Positions 43,364-52,019 of a stretch of 64,000 nt of DNA are shown here, piece by piece (position 1 is the stretch's first letter; the number at the start of each line of letters is the position of its first letter). This stretch comes from JACCZX01 sp963801035 (GTDB lineage Bacteria; Pseudomonadota; Gammaproteobacteria; Burkholderiales; Burkholderiaceae_F). The stretch spans positions 434,001 to 498,000 of the forward strand of contig CAWDDF010000007.1 in NCBI GenBank assembly GCA_963801035.1, in the 5' to 3' direction. Under the pieces are notes generated by a model. That model was not told the DNA's origin, did no database searches, and saw only the letters and a program-made list of their open reading frames with translations. Position numbers and translations under genes: made by a program.

Positions 43364-44767
43364 CTATATGACCTTACCCGGATTCATGATGTTCAACGGA
43401 TCGAGCGTGCGCTTTATCGCACGCATCAAGTTCATTTCAACAGGCGATTTGTAGCGCATATTTTCCTCACGTTTCAACTGCCCGATGCCGTGCTCCGCCG
43501 AGATCGAGCCAGAGAAGCGCGCCACTTGATCGTGCACGCACTCGTATACGGCCGACTGCTGCTCGTGAAAAAATCGATCCTCATCAGTTGCCGCCGGTGG
43601 CATCACGTTGTAATGCAGGTTGCCGTCGCCCAGATGACCGAAGGTCACCATACGAATGCCGGGAAAGCGCTGAGCGAGGAGTGCGTCGGTCTCGTCGATG
43701 AAGCGCGCGATCGACGAGATGGGCACCGATATATCGTGCTTGATGTTCTTGCCTTCGCGTGCCTGGGCTTCGGAGATCGATTCGCGCAGCATCCATAGCG
43801 AACGCCCTTGCGCAGCCGATTGCGCAATGACCGCGTCGGCGATCAATCCTTTTTCCAATGCCTGCTCGGCAAGCGATTGCAACAGCGCTGCCGCGTGTCG
43901 CTCGTCTTCGTGATCGCTTAGCTCCAGCAGCACGTACTGCGCATGCGCGCGCTCGAAGGGCGAGCGCTGCTGCGGAAAATGTCGTGTCACCAATTGCAGA
44001 CACCTGATCGAGAAGAATTCGAATGCGGTCAGTGTCGGGCCCGCTGTTGACTGCGCCAGCGGCAGCAGCGATAGCGCTGCGGATACTGAGTCGAGTGCGA
44101 AAAGTGCCGTGACTTGCGAGCGTGGCAATGGAAACGTTTTGAGGCACGCGGCGGTTATCACGCCGAGGGTGCCTTCGGCACCGATGAACAGATCGCGGAG
44201 GTCATAGCCGGTGTTGTCTTTACGCAGCCCGCGCAGGCCGCTCCAAATCTCGCCCGATGGCAGTACAACCTCAAGTCCGAGTGCGAGCTCGCGGGCGTTG
44301 CCATATCGCAAGACCTGGGTGCCACCCGCGTTGGTGCTCAGGTTGCCGCCAATCGTCGCGCTGCCTTCGGCCGCGAGTGACAGCGGGAAAAGCCCGCTTG
44401 CGCCGTAGGCAGCCTGCTGCACATCGTGCAACACGCATCCCGCTTCGACGGTGATCGTGCCGTTGATTGGGTCAATTTCGCGGACGCGATTCAGGCGCTT
44501 CAATGACAACACAATTGCAGCGCCCGATGGATCCGGCGTCGCGCCGCCTGCGAGGCCGGTGTTGCCCCCTTGCGGAACGATCGGTGTGCGCATCTCGGCG
44601 CACACGGAGACGATCGCCGCCACTTCGTGCGTGTTAGAAGGCAGCACGACCGCCTGAGCGCGTCCAGTGAAACGTCCACGCCAGTCCGTCAGATAGGCCG
44701 CGGTGTCCTCAGGCGCGGTAAGCACTTGGGCAGATCTGACGGTCTCTCGCAACCTTGATAGCAACAT
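43364..44767 (-). CDS. FAD-binding oxidase (D-lactate/D-2-hydroxyglutarate dehydrogenase type)
   Basis: A 467-residue flavoprotein of the GlcD/DLD family. The FAD-binding PCMH domain has VPQGGNTGLAGGATPDPSGA and the NAGGTQVLRYGNARELALGL segment; the C-terminal FAD-oxidase domain ends with SAEHGIGQLKREENMRYKSP and LDPLNIMNPGKVI. Substrates in this group are D-lactate, D-2-hydroxyglutarate or glycolate; sequence alone does not decide. The start overlaps the wrbA stop (TGATG), so it is translated as an operon with the quinone reductase. Confidence 0.92.
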   Translation of the reverse strand: MLLSRLRETVRSAQVLTAPEDTAAYLTDWRGRFTGRAQAVVLPSNTHEVAAIVSVCAEMRTPIVPQGGNTGLAGGATPDPSGAAIVLSLKRLNRVREIDPINGTITVEAGCVLHDVQQAAYGASGLFPLSLAAEGSATIGGNLSTNAGGTQVLRYGNARELALGLEVVLPSGEIWSGLRGLRKDNTGYDLRDLFIGAEGTLGVITAACLKTFPLPRSQVTALFALDSVSAALSLLPLAQSTAGPTLTAFEFFSIRCLQLVTRHFPQQRSPFERAHAQYVLLELSDHEDERHAAALLQSLAEQALEKGLIADAVIAQSAAQGRSLWMLRESISEAQAREGKNIKHDISVPISSIARFIDETDALLAQRFPGIRMVTFGHLGDGNLHYNVMPPAATDEDRFFHEQQSAVYECVHDQVARFSGSISAEHGIGQLKREENMRYKSPVEMNLMRAIKRTLDPLNIMNPGKVI

Positions 44768-45360
44768 CAGCGTCCGGCCAAGCGCGTTGCTGTGACGGCT
44801 AGACGTTTGCCGAGTGCCACCGCCAGGCGCCGTTCCTCATCGGACAGCCGCGCTGTCGAGCCGTGTGGGGCAAAGTGGCTCGCACCGTAAGGCGAGCCAC
44901 CACTCGTGGTCGTCATCAAATCGGGTTCGGTGTACGGAATACCGAGCACCAACATGCCCTGATGCAGCAGAGGCAACATCATCGATAGCAGCGTCGATTC
45001 CTGGCCACCGTGCATCGAAGTCGTCGACGTAAATACAGCGGCGGGCTTGCCCGCCAGAGCCCCTGAGAGCCACTGGTCCGACATCGAGTCGATGAGGTGC
45101 TTCAGCGGTGCCGCCATATTGCCGAAGCGTGTGGGCGAGCCGAGCGCGAGTCCGCCGCACTCTTCAAAATCGCGCAACTCTGCATATGCCGCACCTTCGG
45201 CCGGCACGCTCGGCAGTGCGGTGGTGACAACCGTTGCAACCGGCGGAACGGTGCGTATTCGGGCCTGGGTTCCATCGACTTGATCAATGCCTTGCGCTAT
45301 CGCCTCGGCCAGAAGTCGCGTCGCGCCGGTGCGCGAATAGTAGAGAACGAGAATATCCAC
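44767..45360 (-). CDS. wrbA: NAD(P)H:quinone oxidoreductase, WrbA type
   Basis: A 197-residue flavodoxin-like protein: MDILVLYYSRTGATRLLAEA binds FMN phosphate, and LGSPTRFGNMAAPLKHLID and STTSMHGGQESTLLSMMLPLL are WrbA signatures, as is the GGSPYGASHF segment. It reduces quinones by two electrons, avoiding semiquinone radicals. Its coupling to a flavin dehydrogenase that may deliver electrons to quinones is suggestive. It is divergent from the YihY gene. Confidence 0.93.
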   Translation of the reverse strand: MDILVLYYSRTGATRLLAEAIAQGIDQVDGTQARIRTVPPVATVVTTALPSVPAEGAAYAELRDFEECGGLALGSPTRFGNMAAPLKHLIDSMSDQWLSGALAGKPAAVFTSTTSMHGGQESTLLSMMLPLLHQGMLVLGIPYTEPDLMTTTSGGSPYGASHFAPHGSTARLSDEERRLAVALGKRLAVTATRLAGR

Positions 45361-45440
45361 TCGGTGGTTTTGTACTGCAATGGTGCGTGCTGATCGCGTT
45401 TTAGTGAAGAGTGTGCTGCGCTCGCTATTATCGCCGCACG

Positions 45441-46697
45441 ATGCGCTTGAACCTGGCCCCGTGGCTCGACCGTTATTCGTGGCTCAAGCGGGCGCACGAT
45501 GTTGCCATCTTTGCGCAGCGTCGCGCGCGCGACGTCAGAATGGCGCAGGTTGCGGGTAGCTTGACCTTTGCAACGACGCTGACGATCGTTCCGCTGTTTG
45601 CCGTTGCGCTTGCGCTGTTCAGCACATTTCCCTTGTTTATCGAATTTCGCGGGGCCATCGAGAACGCGGTGCTCAAAGCGTTGCCCGGTCAAATTTCGGA
45701 CACGGTGCTCCGTTACATCAACGAGTTTGCGTTAAAGGCGACGCGGCTCACGGCAGTTGGGCTGATATTCCTGGCGGTGACAGCGGTTGCGATGATGGTC
45801 ACGTTCGATCGCGTGATCAATGACATTTGGCGTGTCAAGAATCTAAGGCCGTTAACGCAGCGGGTGCTGATTTATTGGGCCATCCTGACTCTTGGCCCGC
45901 TGTTGGTCGGTATCAGCCTAACGGCGAGCTCCTACGTGTGGTCGTTGTCGGGCGACGCAGTGGCCGCGTTGCCCCGCTCGATCCGCGGTGCGCTTGACTA
46001 CGCGCCGGTGATCATTAGCGGCTTCGCCTATGCCGCGCTCTTTGTGTTCGTGCCGAACCGGAGGGTGGCGTGGAGCGATGCGCTGATCGGCGGCTTCATC
46101 GCAGCGATCCTGGCGGAGATCTTCAAGCACGCGTTCGGAGAGTTTGTATCGCGGGGCACCACGGGTTCGATCTACGGCGCGTTCGCGGTGCTGCCGTTGT
46201 TTCTGATCTGGATCTACCTGTCCTGGTACGTCGTGCTGTTCGGCGCGGCGATCACGGCGACCTTGCCGCGGTTGCGCGCGACCCGTTTTGCCGATGAAAT
46301 GCTGGCGGGCAACCAGTTCGTAACGTCGGTTGCGCTGCTGAAAGCGCTGCTGCAGGCAAAGCAGTCGAAGACGCCGGCGGTTCGGCCGGTCGAACTGGCG
46401 CGCCAGATTCGCATGTCGATCGATGAAACCGACGCTCTGCTCGAGGCGCTCGAGAAACTGGGATACGTCAGGCGGCTCGCGGTGACTCGGGCCGGCCGGC
46501 GCGACGATCACGATTGGATGCTGATCTGCGACGAGAATGCGATGACGCTGAAGCCGTTGTTCGAGCACTTCGCGGTTGATCCGACCAACAGTCTGCTCAA
46601 TACCGATTCGCTTGGCTTACGCGCGATGCGCACCCGCTGGTTTCAATCGGACTGGTTAAAAGCTCCACTCGCACAGGAACTCGCCGATCGAAAATGA
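45441..46697 (+). CDS. YihY/BrkB family inner-membrane protein
   Basis: A 418-residue protein with a six-helix YihY (formerly ribonuclease BN-like) membrane domain: GSLTFATTLTIVPLFAVALALF, MMVTFDRVINDIWRVKNLR, VLIYWAILTLGPLLVGISL and GAFAVLPLFLIWIYLSWYVV. A cytoplasmic winged-helix-like C-terminus contains RPVELARQIRMSIDETDALL and EALEKLGYVRR. The membrane domain is not an RNase; its function is unknown. ATG 45441 is chosen at the conserved start. Confidence 0.9.
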   Translation: MRLNLAPWLDRYSWLKRAHDVAIFAQRRARDVRMAQVAGSLTFATTLTIVPLFAVALALFSTFPLFIEFRGAIENAVLKALPGQISDTVLRYINEFALKATRLTAVGLIFLAVTAVAMMVTFDRVINDIWRVKNLRPLTQRVLIYWAILTLGPLLVGISLTASSYVWSLSGDAVAALPRSIRGALDYAPVIISGFAYAALFVFVPNRRVAWSDALIGGFIAAILAEIFKHAFGEFVSRGTTGSIYGAFAVLPLFLIWIYLSWYVVLFGAAITATLPRLRATRFADEMLAGNQFVTSVALLKALLQAKQSKTPAVRPVELARQIRMSIDETDALLEALEKLGYVRRLAVTRAGRRDDHDWMLICDENAMTLKPLFEHFAVDPTNSLLNTDSLGLRAMRTRWFQSDWLKAPLAQELADRK

Positions 46698-46703
46698 GCA
46701 GAG

Positions 46704-47027
46704 CTACAGACGAATCTTGCCGGCCCAAATATTCGCGTACATCACCCAGTCGCCGATAAAGCTATACAGCGGCTGCTTGAACGATGCCGGCTTGTTCTTC
46801 TCGAATGCAAAGTGGCCGATCCAGGCAAAGCCGTAACCGCACACGAGCGCGGCGAGTAACCACCACGGATTGCGCGTCACTATCGCGATCACAATAAAGG
46901 CGAGCGCCAATGAAGAGCCGGCGAAGTGCATGCGTCGGCAGTTGCGGTCTTTGTGCTCGGATAGGTAAAACGGATAGAACTCGCGGAACGATGCAAAGCG
47001 CTGCGAGCGTGGCCGAATTTCGCTCAT
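46704..47027 (-). CDS. Mpo1-like protein (DUF962)
   Basis: A 107-residue membrane protein matching DUF962: FREFYPFYLSEHKDRNCRRM, HFAGSSLALAFIVIAI and GYGFAWIGHFAFEKNKPASF. The conserved histidines (HKDRNCRRMH, GHFAFEKNKPA) fit the metal site of yeast Mpo1, a 2-hydroxy-fatty-acid dioxygenase; activity in this organism is inferred only. ATG 47027 is used; an upstream start at 47099 would overlap the next gene. Confidence 0.9.
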   Translation of the reverse strand: MSEIRPRSQRFASFREFYPFYLSEHKDRNCRRMHFAGSSLALAFIVIAIVTRNPWWLLAALVCGYGFAWIGHFAFEKNKPASFKQPLYSFIGDWVMYANIWAGKIRL

Positions 47028-47059
47028 CAGGCCCAATCTAGCGCTTCCTGGCCTGACGC

Positions 47060-47698
47060 TCAAGACGGGGCAACCGTCAGCACCAGTGCGGCGGCGCAAA
47101 GCACCAGCACGCCAGCGATGCGATCCGTCATGCGCGCATAACGCGGGTCAGACGCAAGATGCGAAGCGCGCGACGCGAGGTAACCGTAGCCGGCAAGAAT
47201 CAGCAACTCCGGCACGATCGACCCGATAGCCAGCCAGACCATCTGAGCGCCGATCGGCAACAGCGGATCCACGAACTGCGGCAGGATTGCAACGAAGAAG
47301 ATGAGCGTCTTCGGATTTGCTAGCTGAAGCGTGAAGCCCGAAACAAAAATCGCACGTGATGAGCGATCGCGCGCTGTTGTGTTTGAAGCGGTGATCGGTG
47401 ATGCACGACCCAGCAGCGCGGAAACTCCGATATAGACAAGGTAGAGAGCGCCCAGCCACTTGACCGCGATGAAAAACGGTTTCGATGCCGCCAGCACGGC
47501 GCCGAGCGCCGTAGCGGACACGGCGAAGTAGAGCGCGTTGGCGGTCAGCACGCCGAGCGCGGCATATAGCGAGCGGCGCGCGCCATGCGTTAGCCCGTAA
47601 GCAATCACCAGCATGACGGCAGGACCCGGCGACAACGACAGTGCCGCTTCGGTCAGCAGATAAAGCCAGTAGGTATCCCAGTTGATCGAGGACAGCAC
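47060..47698 (-). CDS. LysE family amino acid exporter (RhtB-like)
   Basis: A 212-residue permease with about six helices. LLTEAALSLSPGPAVMLVIA contains the SPGP motif of the LysE/RhtB family, followed by GARRSLYAALGVLTANALYF and FVSGFTLQLANPKTLIFFVA. Likely exports an amino acid such as homoserine or threonine. A GTG at 47698 gives the normal start; the frame to 47767 overlaps the hydrolase gene. It lies downstream of metY and the hydrolase in the same direction. Confidence 0.9.
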   Translation of the reverse strand: MLSSINWDTYWLYLLTEAALSLSPGPAVMLVIAYGLTHGARRSLYAALGVLTANALYFAVSATALGAVLAASKPFFIAVKWLGALYLVYIGVSALLGRASPITASNTTARDRSSRAIFVSGFTLQLANPKTLIFFVAILPQFVDPLLPIGAQMVWLAIGSIVPELLILAGYGYLASRASHLASDPRYARMTDRIAGVLVLCAAALVLTVAPS

Positions 47699-47705
47699 GT
47701 CAGCT

Positions 47706-48545
47706 TCAGGCTGGCGTGCGCTCGAAGACGCGGGCGGCGAAGCGTCGCAGCACCTCTCGCACACCATCAGGATTCTCGGCCATCAATGAGTGACCGGTCC
47801 CGGACAGCGTGACGACCGTTGCATCCTTGCAAGCATCGATAAGGGGCTTCGCAGTGCGTGAGGGTGTCATCGTGTCGGACGTCGCCAGGACGAACAGTGC
47901 TGGACAACTCAATTCGGCGGCAGCCTGCACACCGCGTTGATACGCGTTGCACGCGGTAAAGTCAGCATGAAGGACTTCAGCACCGTTGCGCTGCGCAATG
48001 CGCTGCATCAGCCGCAGATTGCTCCACACATTCGAGAAACCGGGACCCGGACTCGACGGCTTGCGATCGAACGCATCGATTGAAGCACTGTGCGACCACA
48101 CGTTGATCATCTGCATCGCCTGCGATGGCGAGCTTTTCGTTGCCGCGAGCAGCGCGTCGGACACCCGCATCGGAGATGCGGTCGCCAGCAGAACGACGCC
48201 ATGCACGCTATCGCCCAGCGCTGGTGCGAGTTCGAGCGCGATCAGCGAACCCATGCTGTGCCCGACCAGCATCACACGCTTGACGCCAGACGCTTTCACG
48301 GCGCCGGCGATCAGCTCGGCCATCGACTCGATCGTCGTTAACGCCGGACCCGCGCTGCGCATGTGGCCAGGAAGATCGAGCGCCAGCACACTGTAGCCGT
48401 GATGCGCCATGTAGCGGCTTTGCAGAATCCAAACGCTGTGGTCGTGTTCTCCGCCATGAAGAAACACGATCGTCGGCAGCTCGGGATCGAATGCCTTGCC
48501 TCCGGTGTACGCGTACAGGCGGGGCGTTTCGCACAGATCCATCAC
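47706..48545 (-). CDS. Alpha/beta hydrolase
   Basis: A 279-residue hydrolase with oxyanion segment VFLHGGEHDHSVW, the nucleophile elbow GHSMGS, acid in FVLATSDTMTPS and catalytic histidine in GTGHSLMAENPDGV. Its start overlaps the metY stop (ATGs at 48545 or 48542), so it is translationally coupled to the sulfhydrylase. A role in acyl or ester hydrolysis connected to methionine metabolism would be speculative. Confidence 0.88.
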   Translation of the reverse strand: MMDLCETPRLYAYTGGKAFDPELPTIVFLHGGEHDHSVWILQSRYMAHHGYSVLALDLPGHMRSAGPALTTIESMAELIAGAVKASGVKRVMLVGHSMGSLIALELAPALGDSVHGVVLLATASPMRVSDALLAATKSSPSQAMQMINVWSHSASIDAFDRKPSSPGPGFSNVWSNLRLMQRIAQRNGAEVLHADFTACNAYQRGVQAAAELSCPALFVLATSDTMTPSRTAKPLIDACKDATVVTLSGTGHSLMAENPDGVREVLRRFAARVFERTPA

Positions 48546-49837
48546 ACAGTCTTCGCCGCGCGCTTGAGCGCCTGCTCGAGGTCTTCTAATAGGTCGGTGG
48601 CGTCTTCCAGGCCGACCGACAGCCTAATCGTTCCCTGCGTAATGCCGGCGGCAGCCAACTCATGATCTGGAACGCGAAAGTGCGTCGTCGACGCCGGGTG
48701 AATCACCAGCGACTTGGCGTCGCCGACATTGGCGAGATGCGAAAACACACGCAGTGCTTCGACAAAAGCGCGTCCGGCGTCGCGTGAGCCTTTCAGATTG
48801 AAGCTGAACACCGCGCCGCATCCGCGCGGTAGAAGTTTTTGCGCCAAGCCGTGATCTGGATGCGATGGCAACTCTGGATATGCCACGGATTCGATCATCG
48901 GATGCTCGGAGAGAAACGCTACGACCTTGCGCGTGTTGTCGACGTGTCGCTGCATGCGAAGCGGCAAAGTCTCCAGTCCTTGCAGCAGGAAGAACGCCGT
49001 ATGCGGGCTCATGCACGCGCCAAAGTCTCGCAGTCCTTCGCGCCGCGCGCGCAACAGAAACGGCGCGACCGTGCTTTCCTCCGCGAAGTTCATGCCGTGA
49101 AACCCCACGTACGGCTGCGTCAGTGTCAAAAATTTTCCGCTCGCGAGCCAGTCAAATGTGCCGCCGTCGATCAACACGCCGCCGATTGCGATGCCATGAC
49201 CCCCAATGAATTTGGTTGCCGAGTGATAAACGAGATCAGCGCCGTGATCGAACGGCGTCATCAGGTACGGTGTGGTGAACGTCGAGTCGACAAGAAGCGG
49301 CACGCCATTTTCATGTGCGATCACGCTGACCGCGGGAATATCGAGCACATCAAGACCGGGATTGCCCAGCGTTTCCCCGAACAGCAACCGCGTGTTGGGT
49401 CGAATCGCGGAGCGCCAAGCGTCCGGATCGCGCGGGTCGACAAACGTCGTGTCGATTCCAAAGCGCGCCAGCGTGAAACCGAGCAAATTATGCGAGCCGC
49501 CGTATAGCGCGCGACTGGCGACGATATGCGACCCCGCGCCCATCAGCGTCACGATCGCTAGATGCAAAGCGGCCTGTCCGCTCGCCGTCGCAATCGCGCC
49601 GACGCCTTTTTCGAGCGCCGCCATGCGCTCTTCCAACACAGCGACTGTCGGATTGGAGATGCGCGAGTACACATGACCGGCGCGCTCCATGTTGAACAGC
49701 GCCGCGGCGTGATCGGAGTCGTCGAACACATACGACGCCGTCGCATAAATCGGCACCGCGCGACTGCCGGTCGTAGGGTCCGGCGGCTGACCTGCATGCA
49801 ATGCGAGCGTGTCAAAGCCTGGATAGCGGACGGTCAT
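48542..49837 (-). CDS. metY: O-acetylhomoserine aminocarboxypropyltransferase (sulfhydrylase)
   Basis: A 431-residue PLP enzyme of the Cys/Met metabolism family that makes homocysteine from O-acetylhomoserine and sulfide. FDTLALHAGQPPDPTTGSRA leads, SRISNPTVAVLEERMAALEK and ASGQAALHLAI follow, VDSTFTTPYLMTP precedes the PLP lysine in HSATKFIGGHG, and the C-terminal RLSVGLEDATDLLEDLEQAL is typical. Its length and long insert favour MetY over MetZ, though the O-succinyl substrate cannot be excluded. ATG 49837 is chosen at the conserved start. Confidence 0.94.
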   Translation of the reverse strand: MTVRYPGFDTLALHAGQPPDPTTGSRAVPIYATASYVFDDSDHAAALFNMERAGHVYSRISNPTVAVLEERMAALEKGVGAIATASGQAALHLAIVTLMGAGSHIVASRALYGGSHNLLGFTLARFGIDTTFVDPRDPDAWRSAIRPNTRLLFGETLGNPGLDVLDIPAVSVIAHENGVPLLVDSTFTTPYLMTPFDHGADLVYHSATKFIGGHGIAIGGVLIDGGTFDWLASGKFLTLTQPYVGFHGMNFAEESTVAPFLLRARREGLRDFGACMSPHTAFFLLQGLETLPLRMQRHVDNTRKVVAFLSEHPMIESVAYPELPSHPDHGLAQKLLPRGCGAVFSFNLKGSRDAGRAFVEALRVFSHLANVGDAKSLVIHPASTTHFRVPDHELAAAGITQGTIRLSVGLEDATDLLEDLEQALKRAAKTV

Positions 49838-50348
49838 GAGTTGAGTGTATCCAACGCACGGCAACGACCGCACGGCGCATTCACTATGCAGCAGCGGCTG
49901 GCGCAGCTGCGCCGCCTACGTCGTCGGCCACTGAAGTGGCAACCACTGCGGTACTCACAACGCCGGCGCAAAAAAGGGCTAAAGCGCTTTTTTGCTCAAA
50001 AGCCCCGGCGTTGCTCCGCTCCTCGGGCGACGACGAAAAGGCGGCGCATCTGCGCCAGCCGCTGCTGTCGCGACGTTGCCTCGACGAGATGTTTTTCTTT
50101 TTACCCCAACCCAAGAGAATGGTGCCGGCGCAAGCGTTTGGCGACGCGGCGCTGCCTTGGGCGTCGTCGAGGAGCGGAGCCGAGCCGGGGCCTTTGAGCA
50201 AAACAGCGCTTTAGCCCTGTTTTGCGCCGGCTCGGCGAGTACCGCAGAGCAGGGTCGAAGACCCCGACGACTCAGGCAGCGCAGCGACGCCAAACGCTTG
50301 CGCTCTACAACGATCTACCAAAAAACCTTGCGTAAACTCGTATCGCAT
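49838..50348. other. Gene-free stretch holding an inverted-repeat mosaic
   Basis: The 511 nt between metY and the iminopeptidase gene carry no believable gene: every frame through it translates to Arg/Ala-rich sequence with no motif. Most of it is taken up by the nested inverted repeats annotated at 49890-50306. Confidence 0.7.
49890..50306. repeat. Nested imperfect inverted-repeat mosaic
   Basis: Three inverted pairs are interleaved. Pair A: 49890-49916 with 50039-50066 (core GCAGCGGCTGGCGCAG). Pair B: 49945-50035 with 50162-50247, about 86-91 nt with only scattered mismatches, including GGGCTAAAGCGCTTTTTTGC against its near complement. Pair C: 50120-50168 with 50263-50306 (core GCCAAACGCTTGCGC). 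Pair B alone could fold into a very long hairpin. The pattern suggests repeated insertion or duplication of a small palindromic element; no transposase is present. Confidence 0.8.
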
Positions 50349-51302
50349 ATGGATACCAGAGCGATTCTTCACGCGCCCATCGAGCCGTATGACCAAGGCA
50401 TGCTCGCGCTCGACGACGTTCACACGATGTATTGGGAAACGTCCGGCAATCCGGCCGGTGCGCCGGTGCTTTTCATTCACGGCGGCCCGGGCGGCGGGTG
50501 CTCTCCCGAGCATCGGCGCTTCTTCGATCCTGAATTTTTTCGCATCGTGCTCTTCGACCAGCGCGGCGCAGGCGCTTCGACACCCGTTGGTGAGGCGTTC
50601 GGCAACAACACAGTCCAGCTAATCGCTGACATTGAGAAGCTGCGGGAATATCTTGGAGTCGAGCGTTGGCTGATTTTCGGCGGCTCATGGGGAAGCACGC
50701 TGGGATTGGCGTATGGGCAGGCCTATCCGCATCGGTGCTCGGGTTTCGTGCTGCGCGGCATCTTTCTGGGTCGGCAGAGCGAGATCGACTGGTTCTTATA
50801 CGGGCTGCGCACGATATTCCCTGAAGCGTGGCAGCGATTCGCCAACATGCTGCCGCCGGCGGAGCGCAAAGATCTACTTAAAGGCTATTTGAAGCGACTG
50901 TTCGACACCGATGCGCGTGTCTATCTGCCGTTCGCCCGAGCGTGGAGCGAATACGAAGGTTCGTGTTCGACACTGGTACCGAACCCTGAGCTGGTGCGGC
51001 ACTTTGCCGACGAAGCGCTCGGCCTGGCACGCCTGGAGGCGCATTATTTCGCCCATCAGTGTTTCCTGGCGCCTAACCAGCTCTTGAACAATCTCGATCG
51101 CATTCGGCATCTCCCGGCATCGATCGTGCAGGCGCGCTATGACATGATCTGCCCGATCGTCAACGCAGACGAGCTGGCGCGTGTCTGGCCCACCGCGAAG
51201 TACACGGTCGTACCCGACGCCGGCCATTCGGTCTGGGAGCCATCGGTCAGTGCGACGGTGGTTGCGGAAGTCGACCGCATGAAGCTGCATCTCGCCCGAT
51301 AG
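50349..51302 (+). CDS. pip: Proline iminopeptidase
   Basis: A 317-residue alpha/beta hydrolase (peptidase S33) that removes N-terminal proline from peptides. HGGPGGGCSPEHRRFFDP and FDQRGAGASTP form the oxyanion region, FGGSWGSTLGLAYG holds the nucleophile serine, ARYDMICPI the acid region and DAGHSVWEPS the catalytic histidine. The open frame extends far upstream into the inverted-repeat region, but ATG 50349 begins the family sequence. Confidence 0.95.
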   Translation: MDTRAILHAPIEPYDQGMLALDDVHTMYWETSGNPAGAPVLFIHGGPGGGCSPEHRRFFDPEFFRIVLFDQRGAGASTPVGEAFGNNTVQLIADIEKLREYLGVERWLIFGGSWGSTLGLAYGQAYPHRCSGFVLRGIFLGRQSEIDWFLYGLRTIFPEAWQRFANMLPPAERKDLLKGYLKRLFDTDARVYLPFARAWSEYEGSCSTLVPNPELVRHFADEALGLARLEAHYFAHQCFLAPNQLLNNLDRIRHLPASIVQARYDMICPIVNADELARVWPTAKYTVVPDAGHSVWEPSVSATVVAEVDRMKLHLAR

Positions 51303-51403
51303 CCGACTCGGCCGTTTCTTTGCTTCGCCAAGTTACGGCGCTTGTTGGATCGTGCGCGCGGGGCTACGATGGTTCGCGTCACCGCTACCCGACAGGAGAA
51401 TCC

Positions 51404-51856
51404 ATGAAAGTCGCCGACATACTCCGCGTCAAGGGCACTGCGCTCTACACGGTTACACCTGACGCGCCGCTCGTCGACGCAGTCAATCTGATGGCTGAGC
51501 TCGATATCGGGTCGGTGGTCGTGATGCAATTCGGTGAGCTCACGGGGATGCTGACGTTCCGGGAGGTGATTGGTCGGCTGCATTCAAACGGCGGAGCAAT
51601 CGGTGACATACCGACACGTGCTGCAATGGACCCCGCACCGTTAACTGTGACCTCTGACACCGACATCAATGAGGTGCGTCGGCTGATGCTCGAGCGTCAC
51701 GCGCGCTATCTGCCTGTCAAGGATGGGCGAACTCTCGCCGGTGTCATTTCTTTTTATGACGTGGCCAAGGCGGTTCTCGAGGAGCAGAGCTTCGAAAACA
51801 AGATGCTGAAGGCGTATATCGGCGATTATCACGAGCCCGAAGAAGCCCGCAGCTAG
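51404..51856 (+). CDS. CBS domain-containing protein
   Basis: A 150-residue protein made of two CBS motifs (about 6-60 and 75-130): TVTPDAPLVDAVNLMAELDI, VVMQFGELTGMLTFREVIGR, then LTVTSDTDINEVRRLMLERH and ARYLPVKDGRTLAGVISFYD. Such stand-alone pairs bind adenine nucleotides and may act as energy sensors. AGGAG at 51394-51398 precedes ATG 51404. The stop codon lies at the left edge of an inverted repeat. Confidence 0.93.
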   Translation: MKVADILRVKGTALYTVTPDAPLVDAVNLMAELDIGSVVVMQFGELTGMLTFREVIGRLHSNGGAIGDIPTRAAMDPAPLTVTSDTDINEVRRLMLERHARYLPVKDGRTLAGVISFYDVAKAVLEEQSFENKMLKAYIGDYHEPEEARS

Positions 51857-52018
51857 TGGCCTGTAACAGCCAATTCGAAAGTGCCTTGCGCGCCTGGGCG
51901 GCCGACTGCTTTGTCGCTCACCTTGCGCGTATGCGTCGGCTACGCGGCGCGGCTCGCTTCGCGCATTCGGCTCGCCCAGGCGCGCCTTTCTCTTCCGAAT
52001 CGACCGCTACAGGCCACT
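51855..52018. repeat. Imperfect inverted repeat between CBS and oxidoreductase genes
   Basis: The 46-nt arms 51855-51900 and 51973-52018 match at roughly 36 positions when one is reverse-complemented, with AGTGGCCTGTA at the outer ends and CGCGCCTGGGCG at the inner ends. They enclose a 72-nt GC-rich spacer. The left end includes the last two bases of the CBS stop codon and the right end stops 1 nt before the GTG of the next gene. Confidence 0.75.
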
Positions 52019-52019
52019 C

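Noticed and set aside
49992..50348. N-terminal extension of the proline iminopeptidase by about 119 codons
   Set aside because: It translates the inverted-repeat region and is Arg/Ala-rich; the family sequence starts at ATG 50349.
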